Part shown: positions 1 through 13,362 of the stretch, piece after piece
How positions within the stretch are numbered: the stretch's first letter is position 1
Layout of the letters: every line of letters starts with the position of its first letter
Assembly (NCBI GenBank): GCA_009767595.1
Contig: VSDK01021626.1
Location: 59,264-123,263, forward strand
DNA: 64,000 nucleotides
Source of the DNA: Symbiodinium kawagutii
Taxonomy: Eukaryota; Sar; Dinophyceae; Suessiales; Symbiodiniaceae
Direction of reading: 5' to 3'
The notes under the pieces: generated by a model
The model's database searches: none
Seen by the model: the letters and a program-made list of their open reading frames with translations, nothing else
What the model was told of the DNA's origin: nothing
Made by a program: the position numbers and the translations under genes

Positions 1-1071
1 CACCCCCTTTCCAGCTACTGACCTGTCCATTGTGCCGGTGGAATTCGAAGCTGAAGCTACTGTAAGGGGTGCTTTCTGCGCCAAAACCTGGTGCTTAAAC
101 TCAGAAAACCGCAGCCTGGGATGGTGGGCTGTATACTTTGTCAGCTTCGGTTGCTATCAATTGAAACTATACGCGATTTTTGTGTGCCTTAAAGCGTCCA
201 TAACCCATACAGTATTCGTCTCGCAATCACATGTTGCTTCCTGTTTCTGTCTCAGGGAGCTGTGCCATTTTTTAGGAATTTTCATGCTCCCTGCACTCGA
301 TGCAACCTAGTTACGATGCGAACGGAGCTCACGGGACAGCGATTCCTGGTCAGAGCGAGGAGAGGTCTAGAGCTTGCGTCGCAAGAGGGGAACCTTTGTT
401 CTGTCATTGATTCTCAGGTATCAGGTATCTCTCAGGCAGCCAAGTGACTCCAGCATTTCTGGTGTTAATCTGGGCAGTCTGAATGGCAACCGAGGCTACT
501 GCAAGTTGAAACGATTCAAAAGTGACCCAGGGTTTCAAGTATTTCGACGTAAGCACCATTATGACCAGTGACCAGGCTTATCCACCAATCATCGACCATT
601 ACAGTTGACTACCATTAAACACAATGAAACCAATGAAACCTTTCTGAACAGTTCAGGTTGCTTACACAGACCTCAGCCCCTGGTGCGCGCAGGATTCGCA
701 GCAAAGCGTGAATCAGGTGCATGCTGCGGTAGTACATGACTGCCCCAAGCATCCCAAGAGCCCTCGACAATTGATCATTTTGATTCAGTTTCAGGATACC
801 CATGGATACCCTTCAGTTTCCAAGACCCCATGAGACTTGCGATGAAAAGCTGGTCCTGCATTTCATCCCATCGAGAGTTGAAGCCAACAACTGCTCCACC
901 AAAGTCCCAACGGCTCTCCGCAGGCCACCTGTTCAATTTGTCTGGGTCTCAACTGGTGGATCTAACAATGATTCGAATGATTGCAGTGAATCTAATAATG
1001 ATTCTAATGACTAATGATTGGAATTCGTTCCCTATCCCCAGACAGACCAAAAACTTGGTGGTTTCTCAGAA

Positions 1072-1160
1072 TTAGGGGACCCCCAAAATGGATGGTTTAT
1101 TGCCATAAATGCTTAATACAGGATGACTTGGAGGGTCCGCTATGACGTGAGAAACACCCA
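1072..1160 (+). repeat. dispersed family B element, copy 1
   Basis: About 90 bp beginning GGGGACCCCCAAAATGG, with a middle resembling TGGTTTATTG...ATAAATG..TTAATAC..GGATGA and ending GAGAAACACCCAC. The same start, middle and end recur at 2640, 11282, 35700, 38814, 61277, 61723 and 62133 (+) and at 32341 and 36001 (-). It carries no coding capacity and is best read as a short non-autonomous (MITE-like) element. Confidence 0.6.
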
Positions 1161-1827
1161 CTTGTCCAGTCTTGGTCCTTTGACGCTCCATCACCAAGGC
1201 TTAGACTCCTTTGAGGATGGGGAGGAGGTACAGGATGGTAGAGCAGTCATGCATGCGATGATCGAAACCAATGTGTTTGATGATCTTGGTATTTTGACGT
1301 GTTGTGAAAAGGGGGTTCGCCCGTCAAGAATGATGATTTGAGATGGGAAAATGAAGACTTTTGTGGATCCCCCCAATTTGAGGAAACACCAAAAGATGGT
1401 TTCCCAGCTGGCGACTCGCTGAGAGATTGGCACTCCCAGGCATCTTTTCAACGGTGTCAGGTCAGGTCTTGCATGTTTGGTAATGGCACACAACACCTTT
1501 CACCATGCTATAATATTTCATTACGTACAGACTAGCATGTTGAAATTGCTACTTCAACACGTTGTATAAGCGCAGCTTGACTTGCGTTTGTTTGATGTTT
1601 GATGCACTGCTTCCTTCTGCTTGCCAGTCCAGGTGTCTCAGCCCCTTTGCACACACTTCTTCCACAAAGCTTGCTTAGAGGGTTGGGTTTGCTCCCCAGC
1701 AGCAAGGCAAGCCAAGCTTTACATTTGCCATGATGAAAGCACTTCTTTGTGAAACTTTCAATTTGATGTCCTGCCAAGGCAGTAAGCAAGTGCCTTTTAT
1801 CATACAGTGATGCACAAAGGCGCACCC

Positions 1828-1908
1828 ACCCACCCACCCACGCACGCACGCACGCCCGGCCCGGCCCGCCCCGCCCCGCCCCGCCTGCCCGCCCGCACAC
1901 GCACACAA
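1828..1908. repeat. GC-rich low-complexity run
   Basis: A CCCA/CGCA tetranucleotide run passes into CCGGCC and CCCCG runs and then CACA. It is simple sequence; the long open frames on the minus strand here are a by-product of the missing stop codons. Confidence 0.85.
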
Positions 1909-2639
1909 TGCATTATTCGCGCCCAGCAGAGAACAGCCAGTGGTTTTTTGAGGTGGAAGCTTTAAGCCACAAAGTGGCACAGCAGCACCTAAGAGAAGCT
2001 GAACAGGCTGGACTCAAGAACTGAAGATGATTGGCACAGCGCGGAGTTTTGGTTCTCAACTGCTAAGCCATGAAAGCCATAGCATGCTCGGTGGTGCTGG
2101 GTGGCTGTGGAGCCTTAGTCCTACTTACAGTTTATTGTACATCGGATTTCCTGTCAACCATCAATCTGATGGGATTCACATGGATTTCATATAGATTCAT
2201 TGGATGAGGCGAAAAACATGTGGGGAGTTTGTGTGACCTGTTGCCCACTGCCGTGCTGCTCGAGTTGCACTATGCTGGGTCACAGATCGTAACCAACTAA
2301 CGGCCTATCATGTTTTCAGGAATCAAATATAGACAAATCCATGCATGTCCATCTGTGAGGTGATGGCAAAATCGGGGGTGAGATGATAGAAGCATCGTAG
2401 ACAAATTCCAAGGTCATAGTGCATCATGATGCATTGATAGTACATGTAGAATCATTTAGATATTTGGTAGTCACCTATTGAGCATCCCAAGGGTTCATTG
2501 CTACCCCGTTACACCACAGAACGACCTCCTTGCGCAGGTGTTGTGCCCTTTGCGTTGTGATAGTGCCAAGGTAGGGCTCCGCGCCATGGGTAGTTGGCTC
2601 CTGCTGTAGATCTTGCTCCATCTGATGGTTTCTGAAGCC

Positions 2640-2737
2640 AGTTTGGGGTACCCAAAAATGGTTGGTTTATTGTTTAAACATGATATCAAATGATTATTGA
2701 TGGATGATTTGTTGGTTCCCCCTGTTGAGAAACACCG
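2640..2737 (+). repeat. dispersed family B element, copy 2
   Basis: It starts TTTGGGGTACCCAAAAATGG, continues TTGGTTTATTG and ends TTGAGAAACACCG, matching the other family B copies in order and orientation. Confidence 0.6.
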
Positions 2738-4273
2738 ATCTTTATACCTAGAAACATCATTGACACCCATTGTGTAAGTTGTCATGTTTTGATCCCACCG
2801 CCTTTACAGATTGTTGGACGGGAACACCCACATGAATATTCGTAGTTCCCTGGCAAAAAGAAGCTAGTATCGGTCGGTGGAGTTGCCAGTGTCAGGTGAA
2901 GCTGGTCAATGCTGACATGACGCCAGCATCGTCACTGACACCTGCCTCAAGTTTGCAGAGGGTCGCGATACTTCCTTGAGGAAGTGTACATGACTTCATG
3001 GCAAAATATGGACGCCTTCCCCCTTGAGACACTTGGGTGCTGCAGTGATAGAGGGAAAGGATTCAGATTTCAAGCAGTTTTCAAGAAAACCCCGATGCCA
3101 AAGCCGACGCCCTGTAACATCTTACAATACATGTTTTTGTTTGCTGATATTTTTGTACACAACTGGACAAGAAATGCAAATCTACTGTTTCAAAAACATC
3201 ATTTGAAGAATCCGTCAACTTCACGCTGGCATTGGATCGGCAAGTTTTTTTCGCTTGTACTCGCTTGTCTTGGCAATGCTGCTTTTTTTCTACACCTCTC
3301 TCGTGCAAGATGCAGGTGCGTGGCAGAGCAGCTGTTAAGTCAATGCAGATATAGCTACAAGGCAACCACACCCTCCACCCGACATGGGACCATGGGACAT
3401 GGTGTAGTGAGTTGATGTTTGATTGTGGGATATTGACTTGCCATGCTTTCTGATCCCCAGGTGGCTCAGACGACAATCCTTCAAATGGGATTGACATACA
3501 GGCAATATCAGGTAATTTGGTCAGCCAAATTGTTGATGCAGCAGCTTGGGATGCTTGCATTGGGAGGATCAGGCAGCTGATGCTCGTAGGGGTTTCCCAG
3601 CTCGCTTTCTCGATGGCTGCAGAATGCGACTGCGGAAATCATGTCTTGCAAGTCGCAAGGCTTCTCCATTATTAATTATTAACCCACATTGTAACACATT
3701 ATGCCCAGGCAGGCAAGACTGCAATCTTTTTGGGATCTTGAACCATATGGAAGAAAGGCATCTCGGATGGTTCCAGAATAGCAAATTTAGCAAACAACCC
3801 TGCTGTTTCAATGAGTTTCATGGTGCTAACTTGCTCTCTTGCTCGCCTTGGGATCAGCTTTAGCGATTGGATGTACAGGCTTTCTGTTTTTCCACCGCAT
3901 CATCTCCCTTGAATATAGCATACAGTTGCTTGTCCGTAAATTTTGGAACGTGTTGAGAATACTTTGCATCACCACGTGTTCAAAATAACTGAGTCATGTT
4001 GTCCGGAGATTCACATTTGCATTTGAGTTTTCAAAAGATTCCCGAGAAGGGGGACCAGCAATGTAGTTCATTACGCGTGACATTGAAATGCATCGAGCTC
4101 TTTCCATTTGGAAGCAGATATTCAGTAGATTTTTCTAAATGTTGTTTTCAACAAAAAGGAGAGCATTCATGTGGTACAGTCTAGTAAATCTTGGATGTGC
4201 AAAGAATCAAATCAAAACACTCTAAGTAATGCATCATACATGATATCCAAACACCTGGTATTCTGTTCTTGTG

Positions 4274-4274
4274 G

Positions 4275-4322
<48 letters not shown>

Positions 4323-4323
4323 G
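4274..4323. repeat. (GAT)n microsatellite
   Basis: About 16 perfect GAT triplets. It produces spurious poly-Asp and poly-Met open frames. Confidence 0.95.
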
Positions 4324-4920
4324 AAGGACGGTACGGGTAACAGCCGGCCGATGCCTTGCCGTAAATCTTGTCGTACTCAGCGCAGTGGTCCTAGCCACAG
4401 ATGTCATTCTGAGGAATCATGGAGCAATCTTCAGCAGCGGACATTCGGCACAGATGGCAGAACCATCATCATAGGAATCCTTCTTTAGTGCTGTGCTCGG
4501 TGCCTTCCCAATGAAAGTCGGACCAGGGGTTTTACAAGTCTCAGATGTTACGTCCACGTCCATCCCAAGAGGCAACTTGAACTGGGACAAGTATGGACAA
4601 GTTGTTCAACTCTTGATTTTCAACCCATATGACTGCTCTTCGAGCTAGTTCTCCAGAGAAGCGACTGTTTGCTGATCAAGCCAAGTGACTGTTTAGCAAC
4701 CATGCAGCTGCTGCCATCGAAGTTTTCGCCTTCCCGCTCGTCGGCACGGGAAAAATCACCAGAACGGCGCGGCCGAAAGGAAATGCAAGGCTGGCCCCCC
4801 ACTATTTATAGGCTGGTTTATAAGTATTTCAAGGGCAGTTAACTACCACAACAACTTATTATCTCGGCAAGAGACCCCAAACAGTGAGATGGGGGAAGTG
4901 GGAAAAGGACACAGCAAGAA

Positions 4921-6406
4921 CATTTATTTAAGAGCACACATATGAGAGCACACATCTGAGAACACACATATGAGCACGCAAATGTAAAAGCACACATATG
5001 AGAGCACAGATGAGCACACATGTGAGAGCACGCACATGTGAGAGCACACCAATGAGAGCACAGATATGAGAGCACACATAAATGAGCACACATATGAGAT
5101 CACACATATGAGAGCACACATGTGAGAGCACACATATGAGAGCACACATATGAGAGCACAGATATGAGCACACAAATGCGAGAGCACACACATGATCACG
5201 CATATGAGAGCACACATATGAGAGCACACATGCATAAGCACACAAATGAGAGCACACATATCTGAGCACACATATGAGAACACACACATGAGAGGACACA
5301 TGTGAGAGCACACATTTGAGAGCACACATATGAGAACACAGATATGAGCGCACATGTGAGAGCACAGACATTTGAGAGCACACATGCATGAGCACACATA
5401 TGAGAGCACACATATGAGAGCACACATATGAGAGCACACATATGAGAGCACACATGTATGAGCACACATATGAGAGCACACATGTAAGAGCACACATTTG
5501 AGCACGCACATGTGAGAGCACACATATGAGAGCACACATATGAGAGCACAGATATGAGCACACAAATGCGAGAGCACACACATGATCACGCATATGAGAG
5601 CACACATATGAGAGCACACATGCATGAGCACACATGTGAGAGCATACATATGACAACACATGTGGGAGCACATATGAGAGCACACATATGAGAGCACAGA
5701 TATGAGCACACACTTGTGAGAGCACACACATGAGCACACATCTGAGAGCACACAAATGAGAACACAGATATGAGCACACATGTGAGAGCACAGATATTAC
5801 ACACGCAAGAGATCACACATATGAGAGCACACATGTGTGAGCACACATATGAGAGCACACATATGAGAGCACACACATGAGAGCACACATATGAGAGCAC
5901 ACATGTGAGAACACACATGCATGAGCACACATATGAGAGCACACATATGAGAGCACACACATGAGAGCACAGACATTTGAGAGCACACATTTGAGCACAC
6001 ATATGAGAGCACACATGTGAGAGCACACATATGAGAGCACACATATGAGAGCACAGATATGAGCACACAAATGCGAGAGCACACACATGATCACGCATAT
6101 GAGAGCACACATATGAGAGCACACATGCATGAGCACACATATGAGAGCACACATATCTGAGCACACATATGAGCACACATGTGAGAGCACACATTTGAGC
6201 ACGCACATGTGAGAGCACACATATGAGAGCACACATTTGAGAGCACACATATGAGCACACATATGAGAGCACGCATATGAGAGCACACATGCATGAGCAC
6301 ACACATGTGAGAGCACGCAAACGAAAGCACACATATTGGAGCACATATGAGAGCACATATGAGAGCACAGATATGAAAGCACACATTTGAGAGCACATTG
6401 GTGCAC
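4921..6406. repeat. 1.5-kb satellite of 12-14 bp units
   Basis: Roughly a hundred degenerate units of AGAGCACACATATG (14 bp), mixed with a 12-bp AGCACACATATG form and variants (TGTG, TTTG, TGCATG). Larger blocks are duplicated within it: the segment around ACAAATGCGAGAGCACACACATGATCACG recurs near 5175, 5570 and 6068. The minus strand is free of stops in all three frames because the unit lacks stop triplets on that strand, giving Cys/His/Val-rich open frames of almost 290 codons. I treat these as artefacts of the repeat. Confidence 0.9.
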
Positions 6407-6454
6407 TCAGAAGAGAGAAATCTTGACAAGATCTCGTCAAAAGCAAAAAAAGCA

Positions 6455-6770
6455 CAGCGCGCAGGCGAGAGCGATCCGACGCGCACGAAGTCCGCAGAGG
6501 GTTGCGGGAGCGAAATCAAAATTCGCACCGCGCGCAGGCGAGAGCGATCCGACACGCACGAAGTCCGCAGAGTGTTGCGCGAGCGAAATGAAAATTCGCA
6601 CGGCGCGCAGGCGAAAGCGATCCGACACGCACGAAGTCCGCAGAGTGTTGCGCGAGCGAAATGAAAATGTGCACCACGCGCAGGCGAGAGCGATCCGACA
6701 CGCACGAAATCCGCAGAGGGTTGCACGAGCGAAATAAAAATTTGCACCGCGCGCAGGCGAAACTCAAAAA
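6455..6770. repeat. 73-bp tandem repeat, about 4.3 copies
   Basis: The anchor GCAGGCGARAGCGATCCGAC recurs at 6461, 6534, 6607 and 6680 with exact 73-bp spacing, and a truncated fifth start lies at 6753. The unit is GC-rich and CpG-rich, quite unlike the adjacent satellite, which it follows after about 50 bp. Confidence 0.93.
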
Positions 6771-6779
6771 AACAGATGT

Positions 6780-7260
6780 ATGAAAGGCACCTGAAGTCTC
6801 TGTGCCACTGCGATTTGCGATTTCAAGCGTTTATGTTGCAAAGCGCTGCGCCTGCCACGAAAAAGTGATCCCGAGGCATCCGAAGTCCTGCACCTGTCAC
6901 GACAAATTATCTCGACATAGCAGATGCAAAAATGACGACAGTCTCACGAAACGAGCGTTTTGAGGTCACCAAAAGAGAGCTCCTTATCACAAAATGCTGC
7001 GCCTGCCACGAAAAAGTCGACACGTTCATTTTGTGTGCGCCTGCCAACGTTTTTGCAACGTCGCAAAATCGACGACAGTTACACGTTTTGTGAAACATTG
7101 CGAATTCCTTGCGCCTGCCATGGATTCCTAATGCCCAAGAGGGACAAAAGTGAGCTTTCCCTTGCGCCTGCCACGTAAAATGCACATTGATCAAAAAATG
7201 GACACGGCGCGCAGGCGAGAACGCAGCTCCGGAAGAGAGGTCTCCGGGGATCAGTTTCGC
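6780..7260. repeat. degenerate GCGCCTGCCACG clusters next to the 73-bp array
   Basis: The 12-mer TGCGCCTGCCACG or close variants occurs near 6848, 7000, 7028, 7110 and 7163, often followed by AAAAAGT. The inverse form GCGCAGGCGAGA reappears near 7207. This looks like an eroded, inverted extension of the 73-bp repeat family. No gene is visible here. Confidence 0.5.
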
Positions 7261-10200
7261 GCGAGGCTTCTGTCGAAAACGGAAGATGAAGGAACGTTTT
7301 TGACGAAAGGGTCGGCGAATTAGCCGCACGCGCCGGCGCACACCTCGTTCTACACCAGGACCTTTTCCCTTACCGTAAGAACCCCTATAGTGCACACACT
7401 GTTTGGGGAAAAACTATAGAATTACTGTTGTAGTAGCAACTTATAGTTACAACCTGGGATCTGCTTGGTCCGAAAGGACATGTGGTCTCTCATGTAAACA
7501 AAGCATCTTGATGATGGTTTCGGAATGAAGAAGGTTACACTAGCATATATACTAAGGTTACTAATTAACAGGGCAGCATATAGTGATATTTCGATACTAT
7601 TAGCAAATACAAAGGTTACCAAGCAATGTATGGAACATGGCCAAGTTATATTGACGTGACCAACTCTGAAGCTTGGGCTAATCCATAAATGGATGGTTGG
7701 TTAACAAGGACAGTGATGGCAGATCCATATGAACAAACCCCGTTTGGTGCGTGGGAATGGATGGGAAATTGCCAACTATTTATGGGTAACTGATATTAGT
7801 TGATTGATGTGGACCTATTGGTCTATCATTACCATCTCCGGTGAAATGATCAATCCGGCAACCTTCAGCATGGCTTAAGCATTTCCCAAAAGACACAACC
7901 ATGGCTTTGAGCCCTCCGGTTGTTGCGCCCGATAGGCTGATTTGAAGCTTGAGACGGTACAGGGACCAAGGGATTGGCGGTGTGGCGAACCAGTGGGTAA
8001 TGCTTGGTGACAATGACGGTCAACCAACGGTTAAAATCACTTGGTGATTGCAATTGTTAATGCAGATTCTTATCATGAAATAATGATTATTATGATCGTT
8101 GTAATGATAGTGATCAGTATAATGGTTGATAGTGGTTAGTTCACAATCATGGTGAACACTGGTATCAAAAGTAGCAATTCATCATGCACAGGTTCTAAAA
8201 GATGAGATGCTGCCAGGTTTTTGCGAGAAAAGAATACAGGTAGATAGTACTCCTGGTCATTCAAGCCGCTCCAAGGTGTCTTCACTTGGTGAGTCCTGGG
8301 CTCGGTGAGACCACAGCTGGGAGTCGATCTCAACTTGCATCCCTTGCAGCGGAAGAGACAATTTGGTTTGTTCAATCAGAGATATTTGCAGAAAAATCCA
8401 AGACAAAGCTGACAATGATTGGATGATGCTGATGAGTTCACCCTAAACCCTAAGCCCTAAACCCAAAGAACTCAAGGATAATGCTGATAATGCACCATAA
8501 TTGCTGTGAACTTGTCACTCAATGAGTGGCTGGCCTACTAGAAGTTTCTTCAAGGAAATGTAATGGCACTTGTCCGTTCTGATTCTTGGTTTGTGAACTT
8601 CACATGGCCGCATGTGTTGCTCCAAAGGGATTTGTCATGCTGACAAATAGAATGACACATGCACAAGTGACCGTTCCGAACTGTTCCTCCTCTTCAGACT
8701 CTGGGAACAATACACCTTCTCCACTCGAGAGATTGTTCAAGAGGCGCAAAGGGTGTTGCCTTGAAGCATCGCATGCAACCCCTTGCAACCCCCCTATTAG
8801 TCAATGCTGAAACCATGATTACATCGATGATCATTGCGGGTACATGTGGGTTCATGACGCGAAAGATGATTGTTATATCGTGGTTTGCTGCCTGGTTTGC
8901 CGTATTACTTACTTCACTGGCAAAATGATTCTCAGGTACGCTTTCTTTTCTTGCATTATGCTATCATGGTATTATGGACACCATATGTGCCTTAAAACGC
9001 CAACGCATCCAAGGTTTCCTGTGGTTTCCTGACATTGCGAAGCAGAAATGCCATCCACAGGTACCATCCATGGCACTGGAGAGGAATTTCATTGTCACAT
9101 CCTGAGCCGGGCTCACTGGATTGGAACCTTTCAAAGCTCATGAAAATGGAGTTGATAAACTTTTATATACCTAGTACTCATTCATGCTAAGTACGAGGTT
9201 GATAAAAGACCTTAGATCATCCTGTAGTATATGTATGTCTATAGCAATGATAAGGAATCCAATTGATAAAGGGTCAACGACATTGCCTGATTCGATGGGC
9301 CCTGTGCTGACGATCCTAAGCCTTGCAACATGGCTTCCCGGGCAAGAAAATGCATGAGTTGTTCCCTTAAGTTGTGAGATCTGGGGCCTGATTGAACTCT
9401 TGCCAAGCTCTCCCCAGGTGCAGGTGCTGCTGCAACTGACAACCTTTCCAACAACGTTGGCTGCCCAATCGCTTAACCACGTCATTGGGAAAATGGTGTC
9501 TGGCGAAGTTGCAAGGCTGCAGCGCTGCAGGTTGTCAGATTGGAACAACTACGAGTCGTGCGCTGTGCAGGAGCTCGAAGCTGGTCCCACAGGTGCGAAT
9601 TCGATGACATCGAGACACAACTTTGGCACGGTCCTGTGTTGGCGCCTAGAAGATTTGCATGGCAAATCAAGCGAAACATGTGCTGAAGGATCCAGAAATG
9701 TTGATTTTGCTGTGAAACACCCTCGCTTCTTGGGTGGAAATTCTAGACTTGGAAACATCGAACCACTTAGAACTTAGATCCACTTAGTAAGTACATTTCT
9801 GGGAGTACCTATGGGGTGCCATGGATATCCAGGTGCTCGCACGGTGCTCGCCATGTCCAGGCACCGTCTTGGAGTCTCTGTCGAAGGATCGCGCCGAACT
9901 TCCCGAGGGCGAGGCACGCGAGGCCGGAATCTGACGGACCCCAGGCATCCCCTGAGGCAGCCATGGTATCCCATGGATCCCATAGATCCCATAGGGCACC
10001 CATGGTAACGGATAGTCCCCAGCCGAGCCAAATCTCAAGATGTCAATTTGAAATATGAGGTGAAGATGTGGCTTCTGCTTTCTTTGGTCGTTTTTGTTGG
10101 TTGATTCACCGGAGTTGGTCTTGAGTGCGACCAGGTTGTGCTGGAGTGCGGAAAGATGATCGACTCATATGGCTTGAGTCTCATCATTCGCGAACCAGGC

Positions 10201-10325
10201 ATCAAGGGACAGAGTTCCACTGGCCAAGGGCATGCACCAACAGCAAGGTCGCACAAGTCATGATCATGTGTGGCATGTCAAACAACATGAACCAAAATGG
10301 ATGGATTTAGCCCCTTGGCATTCAT
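7261..10325. other. intergenic, no gene recognised
   Basis: AT-rich unique sequence with ATGGTTG/TGATTAAT-like words and short open frames only. It contains the telomere-like run at 8443. A partly palindromic CCATGG/ATGGG-rich patch lies at 9803-10003. Confidence 0.45.
8443..8467. repeat. short interstitial telomere-like CCCTAAA run
   Basis: Three to four tandem CCCTAAA/CCCTAAG/CCCAAA units. Plant-type TTTAGGG telomere repeats are known in dinoflagellates. At this length it may be a chance or relic sequence. Confidence 0.5.
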
Positions 10326-10425
10326 GGGGTCATCACGACCCATCACGACCCATCATCAATGACTCATCACGACCCATCATGACCCATCATGACCCATCAC
10401 GACCATCACGACCCATCATGACCTA
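10326..10425. repeat. CATCACGACC tandem repeat
   Basis: About nine 10-11-bp units of CATCACGACC/CATCATGACC run in tandem, with an interruption near 10356. Confidence 0.85.
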
Positions 10426-11281
10426 ATTGTGTGATAGTTTTGCCTTTAATCAAAAGCCTAGCGCGATGGCACTTCTGCCAGGAGAAAGCCGCGAGCTTAT
10501 CAGTGTTATGGCCTGAGTCAATGGCACCGCTGCAGTTGATGCATGGCTATTGCTAGTCTGGGACCGGGGTAGGTGGCTAGCCATGGCAGATCCCTGGCTG
10601 CGAATGTGCTGCTGAGTTTTGAGATTATTCACTGATACACAGATTTCGATCAACCAAATGATTGTAGTATATTGCAGTAAGACTTTGGTTTCGAGGAGGG
10701 GTAGCTCACACGAAGATATGCTGAGCCTAGAGGCTGTTCTGTAAACGAGGCCGTCAAAGTGCTCTCAAAGTCCACCTGGAGAAATCCCAGATACACCAGA
10801 AATAGATTGGTCATCATTTGTTGAGCCCCAAAAGTAGGTGGTTTTCGGAGGATGTAAAGACTGCAGCCCACTGGTTGAAGCAGAGTTTTCTCGAGATCCA
10901 TTGCCTCAGCAGATGGCTCAGCGGTCAGGCCTCAGTCTTGCGAGTGAAGCGCTTGCCAGAGGAGCGGGGGGACCATGCAGGACCCAACCAGGTCCAAACT
11001 GGAACCCAACTGCCACCCATCCAAATTGAGGACACCATCTGAAACATAACAACCACATGGAACCAGGTCATGTCAGACAGCTTCCCGATGTTTCCCAGCG
11101 TTCACCATGGATTGACTGGATCATGAATTGTGATTCGTGCCAGGGCTGCCACATCAGCGATGATCTGGAAGAGGTCGTCTTTTTCAGAGGGCTTTGGCGG
11201 CGGGGAGCCACCGTGAGGGGAAGCCACCTTTGGCCTTTTCTTTCAGGGTTGGTTTAGAACTGTAACTGGGGGTTTCTTCCA

Positions 11282-11375
11282 TAGGGGACCCCAAAAATGC
11301 ATGGTTTGTTACTATAGATGGTTAATAAATTCGATGATAACTGGGGGTAACCCCATTTTGAGAAACCCCCACATG
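11282..11375 (+). repeat. dispersed family B element, copy 3
   Basis: It begins GGGGACCCCAAAAATGC, followed by ATGGTTTGTTACTATAGATG and GGGGGTAACCCCATTTTGAG, and ends AGAAACCCCCACATG. Confidence 0.6.
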
Positions 11376-12129
11376 AACGGAGTCAAAAGTCTTGGTCGAT
11401 TGGTTAGAGTTGCTTATGCCGTGATGCAGGCGGAGGTTCATCAGTTGGTCAGCAGGGGTTGCACCTGGGACTTTGGTGCGTGGCCAAACGAGATAGTGCC
11501 CAAGAGGGAAAGCACATGAAAGATCATGAAAGTACTACATACTAGAGTGATTTGATGGTTTTTTGGAGCTCGTTTTTCTCTGAAAACACCCTGACAGCCA
11601 TATCACTTTGTTTGAAACAGCTAATGTACGCACCTGGCGAATACTAAATAAACAGTTGTAAGCCTGATGTTGGCTTATAATGAATACTATTCACATCTAT
11701 TCACTATAGTTTGACAGCCAATTTGACAGCAAAGCTGACAGCCAATCACTATTTTAAATCAATTGATAGACCATGTTACCCATTGTCAACCCAAGGGATC
11801 CCATCAGCCCTTCACTTCTTGGTTGGTCACAGCCGACCTTTGTCCTGGCAGCCTTCGGTGCAATGCACGGTGGATTTGGACGTGGTCATGCAAGCTGGAG
11901 CTTTGGAGGCTGATTCTGAGAGATGGCCACTGATGTCTTATTACATACAGCATTATACAGCTATGTCTACATTTACTTATTTATTACCTTGAATGATGAG
12001 ATATTGATCCGCTCTAAAATATACATGTTATGTACATACAGTACGTATTTGTGCGGTATGTGTGTGTATGTATTAGCAGGTGCTTTAGCCTCTTTGTTGA
12101 AGAGGTTCTGTTTTTTGGGGAATCTATTT

Positions 12130-12655
12130 AAAGTATATAGAATCCCAGAAGCAATTTATAAATCCCAAAAGCTATGTATAAAGACCCAGAAGCTATTTAT
12201 AAAATCCCAGAAACAAATTATAAAAGCCCAGAAGCTATATGTGAAAATGTTTAGGAGGTGTTCTATTATTTGGGAAAGCTATTTGTAAACGTTCCGAAAG
12301 CTATTTATCAACGTATCAGAAACTGTTTGTGACACTGGGCCAAATTTGTCACTATATTGACAGTGAAACAAGCTTAAGTTATTACTATAAAGTACAATAG
12401 TTGGGACCCCCAATGCCCAATGGGCCGACTCGGCCCTGGTATTTATAAATAGCTTCAACTAGCTTCTACAGTTGACGCATAGAGACTGCATATTCATAAA
12501 GAGCTTCGACGACATATTCATAAACAGCTTCTCTATATTTTTGAATAGCTTCTACACATGTAAAAATAGCTTCTATATATTTAAACATAGCTTCAAATAG
12601 TTTCTACATATCTATAGTATATAGCTTCTACATATTGATAGATAGCTTCTACATG
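12130..12655. repeat. large imperfect inverted repeat built of short tandem units
   Basis: The left arm (about 12130-12320) is a tandem series of roughly 24-bp units containing CAGAAGCTATTTATAAA. The right arm (about 12445-12655) repeats the complementary words TTTATAAATAGCTTC and AATAGCTTCTACATAT. Opposed arms of about 200 bp could fold over the 120-bp centre. Confidence 0.6.
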
Positions 12656-13362
12656 GCCAACAGTAAAAAGGCTCATGTGCTAATATGTATACATGTATAT
12701 ATATATAGATATGTAAGTACCGTAGCTATCTGGAGGTATATGCCTTTGCAGTCATTTGCATGCATCTATGTTTGCCCTGACATTTAAATAATGTACCCCC
12801 AAATGTTGGTTGTTTGGGGGATCTGTGGATTATCTAATTGGTGCATAGAATTGGAAGTTGCCAAAATCTGGGGTGGTGCCAGACTGTACACTTCAAACCT
12901 TATATAGTCCCCCGTGATGGGCAGGGACTCAGGGTGATTTGGGTTGGATTAGGGTCTCTGGCAATGCCAGGGGGCTTGTCCTTGCGTTGCAGATTTGGTG
13001 CACCATGTTTGTTTCAAAGGATCATCGGCTGCACTACCTTTGGTCGGATGAAATCCGAGTGTATGTCAAGTTATTTGGCCTTGCAAAGCTTCCAGTTTTT
13101 GCGCTAGCCTTTGTGCATGAGCAAGAGTCAAAATGTGGTGTCCGCCGGTGTCCCGTTCAAGAAGCCTTTGGGTAAATATAACCTAGTGGTGCCTAGTGGT
13201 TGTCTGCCTCAATTTGGAGGTTGCTGCGCAGTTGCCATAGCCAGCGCGTCCAATGGTGCCTTCCTGTGGCCAGGCTGTGGCCTATATTGAATCCATTGCG
13301 GTCGCACGAGCCTGGTGGGGACCCAGTTGTGGTGTCGGTGGATCCACGGAACACCAGGCATA

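Larger units (their letters stand above)
1..4260. other. gene-poor left flank, no gene recognised
   Basis: Only short open frames occur here in all six frames. None shows a recognisable family motif or a chain of phase-compatible exons. The stretch holds two family B repeat copies, one GC-rich low-complexity run and otherwise unique-looking sequence. A gene with very small exons could be missed. Confidence 0.5.

Noticed and set aside
4924..6455. Long minus-strand open frames (up to 289 codons) rich in Cys, His, Val and Ser
   Set aside because: They run through a 12-14-bp satellite whose unit lacks stops on that strand in every frame, so openness is automatic. No start context, splice signals or non-repeat coding sequence is attached.
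9803..10010. Inverted repeat around CCATGG/CCCATAG words
   Set aside because: The arms match only in short words with no consistent alignment. Probably base-composition bias.
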